32,887 bases of DNA from assembly GCA_034506175.1 (NCBI GenBank), contig JAPDQB010000058.1, positions 1 through 32,887 of the forward strand. Reading direction: 5' to 3'. Every line of letters starts with the position of its first letter. Position 1 is the stretch's first letter. The translations under genes were made by a program, and so were the position numbers. The DNA is from a candidate division KSB1 bacterium (GTDB lineage Bacteria > Zhuqueibacterota > Zhuqueibacteria > Zhuqueibacterales > Zhuqueibacteraceae). The notes under the pieces are model-generated. The model ran no database searches and was not told where the DNA came from. It saw only the letters and a program-made list of their open reading frames with translations. This document shows positions 1-5,772 of the stretch, piece after piece.

Positions 1-73
1 TGCTGCTGTCGTGTCCATCAAGCAAAACGGAAAAGCCAAAATCGAAATCAATCAACAGCAGTTAAATCTTTAA
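1..73 (+). CDS. C-terminal end of an unknown protein (partial)
   Basis: An open plus-strand frame enters from the left edge and ends at TAA 71-73, giving 23 residues ending in INQQQLNL. There is no domain to recognise. The peptide is charged and hydrophilic, which suits the tail of a soluble protein. The only support is an open frame with an ordinary stop, so it could be chance. The next 130 bases hold a degenerate GGATTGTT repeat (125-150) and the end of the mazF-like gene on the other strand. Confidence 0.3.
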   Translation, partial: AAVVSIKQNGKAKIEINQQQLNL

Positions 74-203
74 AACTCAACCGAGGGAGTATGATGGGTA
101 TTATATCTCCATCTCGGGAGTAATGGATTGTTGGATTGTTGGCGAGTTGGACAAGGGTAATCCGGTCTTGTTTTGAGCGGCTTGACGAAATGGGCAATAC
201 GGT

Positions 204-570
204 TTAGTCGTTGTTTTTCGACAATTCTGCCGGATTAAGAACGCGATAAATACCGTCAAGAATTTCGTTGAAACGTGCATCAGAAAGCTTGCCAATTTTT
301 CTGAAGCATTGATTTGTCGATGGTCATGAGCTGAGAAACATTGACCACGCATGCTTTTGACAATCCGGCTTCTTTTTTGTGCAGTGCGACATTGCCCGGG
401 GCTCGAGCGAGTCTCATGTTTGAAGTAATTGCGGCAACAATTACAGTTGCAATTTTGCTGGCATTGAAAACATTGTTTTGAACGATCACACAGGGTCTTT
501 CAAAACCAGGCATCGAGCCGATCGGCTCGCCAAAATCGACCCAGTAAATTTCACCTTGACGTATTACCAT
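204..570 (-). pseudogene. MazF/PemK-like endoribonuclease toxin, frameshifted
   Basis: The N-terminal part is a clear MazF-fold toxin, an mRNA-cleaving ribonuclease of type II toxin-antitoxin modules. Motifs in order are RQGEIYWVDFGEPIGS, RPCVIVQNN.FN, TSNMRLARAPGNV and KACVVNVSQLMTIDK. The frame that starts at ATG 570-568 stops early after LQKNWQAF. Dropping one A from the A5 run at 296-300 restores the expected ending, KIGKLSDARFNEILDGIYRV, and the frame then runs to a stop at 204-206. That gives about 121 residues, normal for the family. The start overlaps the antitoxin stop by 7 nt, so the two are probably translationally coupled. Either the toxin is dead or altered at its last 35 residues, or this is a homopolymer error in the assembly. 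The family call is firm; the cause of the frameshift is open. Confidence 0.82.
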
Positions 571-818
571 TTGGGCAAGCCTTTGCGGACCATTGCGCGT
601 AACGCCAGCTTATAAGTCGCATGGGAATCGATAGGATTGCCGCCATAAACGCGATTCAAGGCTGCGAGCGTCTTCTGATTGTCACGCGATTCATTTTGCC
701 GTTCTCTCAAACGTGGTTGTGTCAACAAAAAGTCGATGAACATCAAAAGTGTTCCTGCTTGTGCGTCGTCGAGTTGTTGCAAGCGTTTAGTTAACTGCTT
801 TGCAATGAGTTGTGTCAT
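564..818 (-). CDS. putative antitoxin of the MazF-like toxin
   Basis: This 84-residue protein lies directly upstream of the MazF-like gene on the same strand and shares seven bases with it (stop TAA inside ATGGTAA). Order, size and overlap are those of a type II antitoxin. The N-terminal half (LIAKQLTKRLQQLDDAQAGT, then LLMFIDFLL) is helical and resembles the short DUF2281-like antitoxins that precede MazF toxins. The basic C-terminal half would be the toxin-binding tail. There is no clear AbrB or ribbon-helix-helix motif, so the DNA-binding class is uncertain. A GGAGA ribosome binding site lies about 10 nt before the ATG at 818. The role is inferred mainly from context. Confidence 0.62.
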   Translation of the reverse strand: MTQLIAKQLTKRLQQLDDAQAGTLLMFIDFLLTQPRLRERQNESRDNQKTLAALNRVYGGNPIDSHATYKLALRAMVRKGLPKW

Positions 819-908
819 GATGCCATCTTCTCCAAATTTTATTCCGATTTATATTGATTTTCACTTAGCATAATGTAAAAGCTGGCATAAAAAGAAACAA
901 GCAAAAAA

Positions 909-1558
909 TCATTGCAACAGATACACGTAGGCATCCTCCAGCGTCGGCTCCACCGTTTCCGCTTCCAAACCCGCCACCGGCGCTTCGCTCAAAAAGCGCA
1001 TGCGAATACCGTGATCGGATTTACTGTGCTGCACGATCTGCAAGTTCTCCCGCCAATTTGAAAATTCCTCTTCGGGAATAACCGCTTCAAACACTTTGCC
1101 CTGCGCCTTCTTTTGCATCGCCTCCGGCGAGCCGCAATAAATCACACGGCCGCCGCTGAGCACGGCGAGATCGTGGCAGGTGCTCGAAATGTCTTCGACG
1201 ATGTGCGTGCTGAAAATCACGATGCGTTCCTTCGCCAGCTTTTCAATTAATTCGTGCCGCGTTGGATGCTCGTAAATGCCGTTCGTCAGTGCGTGATAAT
1301 TGCGATACTCCACCGGCGTCATGTTTTCGTAGAGGCCAAAATCCTGCGGCAAATAGCCGATCGCGCCGTGAAACGCCTCGCGATGCTCCTTTAAATGGCG
1401 CTCGTTGATTTTGATGCTGCCGCGATCCGCTTCCAGCACACCGACGATGATGCGCATCAGCGTGGTTTTGCCGGCGCCATTCGGGCCGAGCAGGCCGAAC
1501 ATGCCCTGGCCGATTTCCAAATCCACGCCGTGCAGCGTGCGCACTTGCGGCCGCGGCG
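909..1558 (-). pseudogene. ABC transporter ATPase remnant lacking signature and Walker B
   Basis: Visible parts of an ABC ATP-binding subunit are the N-terminal strand (VRTLHGVDLEIGQG), Walker A (GLLGPNGAGKTTLMR), the Q-loop region (IGYLPQDFGLYENMTPVEY), the H-switch (IVIFSTHIVEDI) and a C-terminal regulatory tail ending EPTLEDAYVYLL. Between HELIEKL and AKERIVIF about 80-90 residues are missing. They would normally carry the LSGGQ-type signature, Walker B and D-loop. The fusion is in frame, so the reading frame survives, but ATP hydrolysis cannot. At the 5' end the homology stops at about 1558, where it abuts an unrelated fragment on the other strand. The longest frame uses a GTG at 1544 that is probably only an internal Val. 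No permease gene is adjacent. I read it as a decayed orphan. Confidence 0.8.
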
Positions 1559-1774
1559 CGCTTGCAGATCACCTGGCAACAAGGCTTTGCCGAAAACATG
1601 CCGTTTTCCGACAAGACATTCGACTACGTTACCTGCTGCCACACCCTCGAGCATGTTAAAGATTTGGATAAAGCCGTGGCCGAGCTAAAACGCGTGGCGC
1701 GTATGTGGGGAGGTTTTAAATTTTCAGATTTGCCGGCATCGATTCCGCTTGCCTTTCATCTCAGAAATCTGTAA
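1559..1774 (+). pseudogene. SAM-dependent methyltransferase fragment
   Basis: About 70 residues of a class I (type 11) methyltransferase core remain. AENMPFSDKTFDYVTCCHTL followed by EHVKDLDKAVAELKRVAR matches the strand-4 and post-motif region where the family usually reads 'LPFpDnsFDvV...LEHv.D...alkE..RV'. Motif I (the glycine-rich SAM loop) is missing upstream and homology ends after KRVAR. The remaining residues (MWGGFKFSDLPAS...) are unrelated. The left edge coincides with the broken end of the ABC remnant on the opposite strand, so a rearrangement joined two truncated genes head to head. It can be translated from TTG 1562 but should be inactive. Confidence 0.65.
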
Positions 1775-1832
1775 AGTTTTATGTATGACAGTGGAATCCC
1801 ATTAATCAAGCGAATAAAAAGAGAGATGTCCC

Positions 1833-2102
1833 ATGCCTGAAACAACCTTTGAGCAGAAAAAATATATCGAACAGTTCTGGCGCAAATACGAAGTGTTGAA
1901 TGCGATCGCCCCGGAGCCGCAACCGTCTCTCGATGATTTTATTCCATTTTTGAACGTTGCCTATCAAACCTGGCTCCGTAGCGGCAACGTCGAGGCCCAA
2001 ATCGAAGCCGACATCCAGCACCACGTTGCCATGCAGCAAGGGTTCGCCAAATTACGCGAGATTGAAAATGACGCCTTTCGAGCAAACCCTTCTCGAGATT
2101 GA
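1833..2102 (+). CDS. small hypothetical protein, possible partner of the nucleotidyltransferase
   Basis: This is an 89-residue soluble, mostly helical protein starting at MPETTFEQKK, rich in aromatic and acidic residues (IEQFWRKYEVL, DDFIPFLNVAYQTW). I recognise no domain. It overlaps the next gene by 35 nt on the same strand, which suggests co-translation. Small genes just upstream of AbiEii/MNT-type nucleotidyltransferases are often antitoxins, so that role is possible by context. GAGAG at 1821-1825 could be a weak ribosome binding site before ATG 1833. Nothing in the sequence proves the pairing. Confidence 0.55.
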   Translation: MPETTFEQKKYIEQFWRKYEVLNAIAPEPQPSLDDFIPFLNVAYQTWLRSGNVEAQIEADIQHHVAMQQGFAKLREIENDAFRANPSRD

Positions 2103-2619
2103 TCGTCTCTGTCAAGATGGTCAGATTCCCTACGCGGTTATTGGCGGCATCGCTGCTCTTATTCACGGCGGCATGCGCACGACCCAGGATGTGGATATTA
2201 CGATTTATACGGAGATCGACCAACTCGAGGGTATCTACAAACTTTTTGAGAAAGACTTTGTGGCGATTAGGCAGGATGCGAGGGAGTTTTTCCAGAGGTT
2301 TTTCGTGTTGTCCCTTCGCCACCGACAAGCCCAAATTCGTGTCGATGTGGCGGCGGCCTTGAGCGGCTTGGAGCGGGATGCCATCACGCGCAGCGAACGC
2401 CGGCGGTTTGGCCAAGTGGAGATCAGCGTTTGTTCGGTTGAGGACTTAATCATCTTCAAGCTTTTTGCCGCCCGCGACAAAGACATGGCAGATGTAAAAA
2501 CGCTGATCACAATGCACAAGGCAAAACTTGATATCTCTTATTTGCACAAACGGGCTCGCGAGTTTATCATGCTTGAACGTTCTGATGTGATCGAAAGGTT
2601 GGAAGCATTGCTGCAATGA
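2068..2619 (+). CDS. nucleotidyltransferase-fold protein (AbiEii/AbiGii-toxin-like)
   Basis: The 183-residue protein starting at ATG 2068 (MTPFEQTLLE) has the family pattern of a minimal nucleotidyltransferase. YAVIGGIAALIHGG is followed by TTQDVDITI (the DxD metal pair), then QIRVDVAAAL (third acidic residue) and a C-terminal block VCSVEDLIIFKLFAARDKDM. The last block resembles the 'EDLI..KL.A.R.KD..D' signature of AbiEii-like and DUF6036-type proteins. Relatives transfer nucleotides to tRNA or proteins and act as toxins of type IV modules. A longer frame back to 1957 exists but lies inside the preceding gene, so I chose 2068. The acidic triad is complete, so this copy looks functional, unlike its neighbours. 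Confidence 0.75.
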   Translation: MTPFEQTLLEIDRLCQDGQIPYAVIGGIAALIHGGMRTTQDVDITIYTEIDQLEGIYKLFEKDFVAIRQDAREFFQRFFVLSLRHRQAQIRVDVAAALSGLERDAITRSERRRFGQVEISVCSVEDLIIFKLFAARDKDMADVKTLITMHKAKLDISYLHKRAREFIMLERSDVIERLEALLQ

Positions 2620-2646
2620 TAGCTCGAAAACGGAGGAGAATTTAAA

Positions 2647-2805
2647 ATGAAAACCAATATTGCTTTTCGATATGCCGCGAAGTTGAGCAGTTTCGACTTG
2701 GGCTCGTATCGTTTCCGTATTGGTGATTACCGCGTCATCTTTGATGTTGATGGCGCGGCTCTCGTCATCTTGCGCGCTGGACACCGCCGCGAGATTTATC
2801 GCTAA
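2647..2805 (+). pseudogene. C-terminal part of a RelE/ParE-family toxin
   Basis: A 52-residue frame holds only the C-terminal half of a RelE-type ribonuclease toxin. FDLGSYRFRIGDYRVIFDVD and ILRAGHRREIYR are the classic end of the family, including the arginines and the final RxxxYR. Complete members have about 85-90 residues, so the first two helices are missing. The ATG is preceded by a very good ribosome binding site (GGAGGAGA, 2632-2639). This suggests that the original start belonged to an antitoxin gene and that a deletion fused its first codons to the toxin tail. No antitoxin remains. It is translated perhaps, but probably inactive. Confidence 0.62.
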
Positions 2806-2847
2806 ACCAGGGCGCTTCAGCGTCCTTCCACCTCTCAGCCCAGAAAT

Positions 2848-3159
2848 TTATTTCGGGGCGATTTTCGAGGTTTTCAACAACACCTCCCGCAAATACCTGT
2901 TCCGCGCCAAAATCTTCCAATCGTTCTCCGGCTGGGCCATTTCGGCTTGCAGCGTGTCGCGCAAGGTGGGATTGTATGCGAAAGCGATTTTCAAATCATC
3001 CAGCGCGGGGACGACTTTTTTGAGCTTGGCAGCGCAGCGGGCTTGCTTGAATTTGGCATGGGCGGTTTTGGCGCTGTCCACGCGAATGATGTCGTTCAAA
3101 ACCTCAAATGCCGATTCATACTTACCACGTGCCACCTGCCACTTGCCGCTTGCAAACAC
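2848..3159 (-). CDS. TPR-like helical protein or broken tail of the nSTAND protein
   Basis: 103 residues from GTG 3159 form helical hairpins of TPR character: KYESAFEVLNDIIRVDSAK, CAAKLKKVVPALDDLKIAFA and YNPTLRDTLQAE, then WKILARNRYLREVLLK. The frame is the same as that of the large nSTAND/HEAT gene upstream, separated only by its TAG (3171-3169). The two may once have been one protein, or this is a third gene of the locus. The first residues (SGKWQVARGK) are encoded by a degenerate repeat at 3124-3153 and look like an insertion into 'ASGKYESA'. No clear ribosome binding site is present, which favours the broken-tail view. Confidence 0.5.
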   Translation of the reverse strand: MFASGKWQVARGKYESAFEVLNDIIRVDSAKTAHAKFKQARCAAKLKKVVPALDDLKIAFAYNPTLRDTLQAEMAQPENDWKILARNRYLREVLLKTSKIAPK

Positions 3160-3411
3160 CGAATCCGCCTAGCGCAGAAGCTTTCGTGCTTTGGCTTCGG
3201 ATTTTGAACGAGCTTGAATCAGCTCGTCCGCTTCCCACGCCGCGAGGCGAACCCACGGGCGATCATTTTCCTTCAGTTGATCAATTTTATCCGATAGCGC
3301 CGGCGGCAGAAAATCTTGCCGCGCCAGAGCTTGTGCGCCGGCGGTGCGATAGCCGCTGAAGTTGTTGGCAAGGAGTGCAAGAAGCTCAGGTTCACGTTTT
3401 GTTTTAAATAA

Positions 3412-3975
3412 ATTGCCCAGCGCGGCGGCGGCCTGATAACGAACAGTGGAATTTTGATCTTTGAGCGCGGCGAGGAGAGCCGAAATGACGCGGTCATCGC
3501 TTTGGCCTAAATTGCCCAGCGCGGCGGCGGCCTGGGCGCGGACAGAGTACCATTGATCTTTGAGCGCGGCGAGGAGAGCCGAAATGACGCGGTCATCGCT
3601 TTGGCCTAAATTGCCCAGCGCGGCGGCGGCCTGAGTGCGGACATAGGACTCTTGATCTTTGAGCGCGGCGAGGAGAGCCGAAATGACGCGGTCATCGCTT
3701 TGGCCTAAATTGCCCAGCGCGGCGGCGGCCCAGGTGCGGACAGAGTACGATTGATCTTTGAGCGCGGCGAGGAGAGCCGAAATGACGCGGTCATCGCTTT
3801 GGCCTAAATTGCCCAGCGCGGCGGCGGCCTCGTCGCGGACATAGTTGTCTTGATCTTTGAGCGCGGCGACGAGAGCCGAAATGACGCGGTCATCGCTTTG
3901 GCCTAAATTGCCCAGCGCGGCGGCGGCCTGAGAACGAACAGTGGACTCTTGATCTTTGAGCGCGGCGACGAGGGT
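3412..3975 (-). repeat. six tandem 99-bp repeats encoding HEAT units
   Basis: The sequence beginning attgcccagcgcggcggcgg recurs at 3412, 3511, 3610, 3709, 3808 and 3907, an exact 99-bp period. Each copy encodes 33 residues of the form ALGNLGQSDDRVISAL, then (L/V)AALKDQ and a variable stretch (SYSVRTWAA, ESYVRTQAA, WYSVRAQAA, DNYVRDEAA). Differences are concentrated in the six or seven codons between KDQ and AAAA, the exposed loop and start of the second helix. The near identity elsewhere implies recent expansion or homogenisation, as in variable-repeat recognition proteins. Confidence 0.92.
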
Positions 3976-5103
3976 ATCGAGTGCTATTTGAGCCTTGCCA
4001 AGACGATATAAGAATTTTCCCTCTTCTGCTTTGTTTAATTTACTCGCCAGCCAAACCCAGTCGTTATTTTTTCGAAAACCCAGGTTAAAGTGGTTTTTAA
4101 AGGCTTTCCGCGTGCTATCATTGCGGGCTTGTGAAAGCCGATAACCGGTCGTAACCACCACTTGATGAAAAGGGTTATTTCGAAAAATGGCAATTTCATC
4201 TTCTTGAACACCGACATTTTCCGGCGTAACGATTCCGGCATAAAATGAGTTGTACTGAATAAACAGATAAACCAACAAGCCGAGCAAAAGCGCCACACCC
4301 GGCGCGAGGCCATACCACAGGCGTCTTTTGGCGATACGTTCGCGGCGGGCCTGCAGCCAAGCTGCAACTTCGGCCACGAGATAATCGTGTTTAAATTCAT
4401 ACCAATGGTCGCCGGCGCGTTCCTCGTGCCGCAACAGGTTGAGGCCGGCAAGCTGTTGGAGCGCCGCTTGCAAACTGCCGGCGCCGATCTTCAGGTTTTC
4501 CCGCAAGTCGCTGAACGAGCGGTAGCGTTTGGTGTCGTCTGGCGTTTTCAAGGCCTCGAAGATTTTCGCCATCAGGCGTTGCTGCCGCCGGGGCAGATCG
4601 TTCAAAAGACGTGAAACGTAATTCGTAAGATTCGTAAGAATATATTTTGCGCCGCCGGCGGCCTGGTAGTCGGCGCCAGTGATCTGCGTAGCGTTGGCCG
4701 GCTTTTTCCGCCAGACCGTATCGCAGACAATTTGCAGCTTGATCGGCTCGATGCCGGGCTTGCCGTTTTTCAAATCGCGCAGCAGGGTTTCCACTAAAGC
4801 GCCATCCCTGCCGCCTTCAATTTCCGCGCCCACGGCTTCGAGCGGCTTGATAATCGCCCGCCGCGCCTCCTCGTCGGTAAAATTTCCGAGGCTGGCGTTG
4901 TTTTGGAAAATGGAGGGAATGGCGTCGCGGAATTCGTACAAGTTGGCAAAATAATCCTCGCGCAACGAGAGCACGAGAAAAACCGGCAGGCTGTCGTCAT
5001 ATTTAATTTTGGCGACCTGCTCGATAAACTTTCGTCGCGCTTCCTGTTTGTTTTCAAAGACGATGAAAAATTCTTCGAATTGGTCGATGAAGATGACCAG
5101 CGG

Positions 5104-5191
5104 CTGGATGCCGGATGCTGGATGCTCGATGCTGGTCGCTGGTTGTTCGTTACTTGCGACTGATGACTTTTCACTGATGACTGAATACTGG
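5104..5191 (-). repeat. degenerate word-like repeat inserted in frame in the nSTAND gene
   Basis: Two blocks of short imperfect tandem units lie side by side: ATGCCGGATGCTGGATGCTC (near 5108-5127) on the plus strand and a GACTGATGACTTTTCACTGA type block (5158-5177). They encode the low-complexity peptide SQYSVISEKSSVASNEQPAT plus about ten more residues, between the helix LHAFLQRAVR and Walker B. Conserved nSTAND proteins have no such segment there, so this looks like an in-frame insertion. Similar word-like repeats sit at other gene edges in the window. Confidence 0.65.
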
Positions 5192-5527
5192 CTCCTAACA
5201 GCGCGTTGCAAAAAAGCATGAAGCTCGTCGTTGGCAGACTCGGTCACAGGAAGATCAAGCTTTGCAGCCACTGCCGACTGAACGGAGGGAATCGGCTCTT
5301 TGTCGAGGCGGACATAAACTGTCCGATAAGCCGAGCTTTTCCAACGCGGGCCGCACCCCGGCATTGATGAGCGAGGTTTTCCCGGAGCCGGAAGGGGAGA
5401 AGAGCACCAGCAGGCGGGTGGAGAGAATCTCGCCCACCATTTTCTGCGTCTCCTCCTCGCGGCCAAAAAACAGATCGGCGTCTTCGAAGGTATAGTGGTC
5501 GAGGTATTTGTAGGGCGCGCGTTGCAT

Positions 5528-5772
5528 AAAAGCGTTAGCTGGTTGGCTGGTTAGCTTGTTGGCCGGTTTGCCGGTTTTTTTACTGATTAAGGTTTCCGCA
5601 AGTCATGGAAATAAAACTCCGTCCGCAACAACATGTCATTGCGGAAGAATCTTTTTTGAATACAAGATAATTGCTGGCGACAAAAAGGATTCCTACAGAA
5701 TGACGTTCTCTCTTTTACTTTTTCCAAACGAAAAAAACCGGTTAACTGGTTAACGAGCCAACCGGCCAACCC
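5528..5772. repeat. intergenic repeat island between the SIR2-CHAT and nSTAND genes
   Basis: There is no gene in these 245 bases. The edges carry degenerate GGTTGGC/GGTTAGC-type words (5530-5578) and the roughly complementary CCGGTTAAC/GCCAACC words (5737-5772), which together form an imperfect inverted repeat. The centre, 5635-5704, is an imperfect palindromic element. It starts GTCATTGCGGAAGAATC and ends GGATTCCTACAGAATGAC, so the two arms are similar in inverse orientation and have T/A runs inside. The same GTCATT...AATGAC plan recurs at 30967-31044. An RNA copy could fold into a long hairpin between the two minus-strand genes. Confidence 0.7.

Larger units (their letters stand above)
3169..5527 (-). 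pseudogene. nSTAND P-loop NTPase with membrane helix and HEAT repeats (one frameshift)
   Basis: The start is ATG 5527 (MQRAPYKYLDHYTFEDADLF). YLDHYTFEDADLFFGRE is the entry of the 'novel STAND' NTPase domain, followed by Walker A SPSGSGKTSLINAG and Walker B LVIFIDQFEEFF. A winged-helix-like region (KRYRSFSDLRENLKIG...) ends at FKHDYLVAEVAAWL. One membrane helix (GVALLLGLLVYLFIQY, near 4254-4313) and six or more HEAT/PBS-lyase-type repeats of 33 residues follow. STAND NTPases are signal-sensing switches in defence and cell death. The frame breaks near 5325-5330: GGCTTATCGG should read GGCTATCGG to continue LEKLG into YRTVYVRLDKE. One base removed gives 785 residues. About 30 residues just before Walker B come from a simple-repeat insertion (5104-5191). 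The upstream neighbour, a SIR2-CHAT protein, is the likely effector. Confidence 0.85.

Noticed and set aside
296..300. Programmed frameshifting in the mazF-like gene
   Set aside because: The A5 run lacks a typical slippery heptamer with a downstream structure, so mutation or sequencing error is simpler.
3412..3975. Regular 99-bp repeats that could suggest a CRISPR-like array
   Set aside because: The period equals 33 codons, the reading frame is open throughout and the product is a HEAT-repeat domain. There are no unique spacers of constant length.
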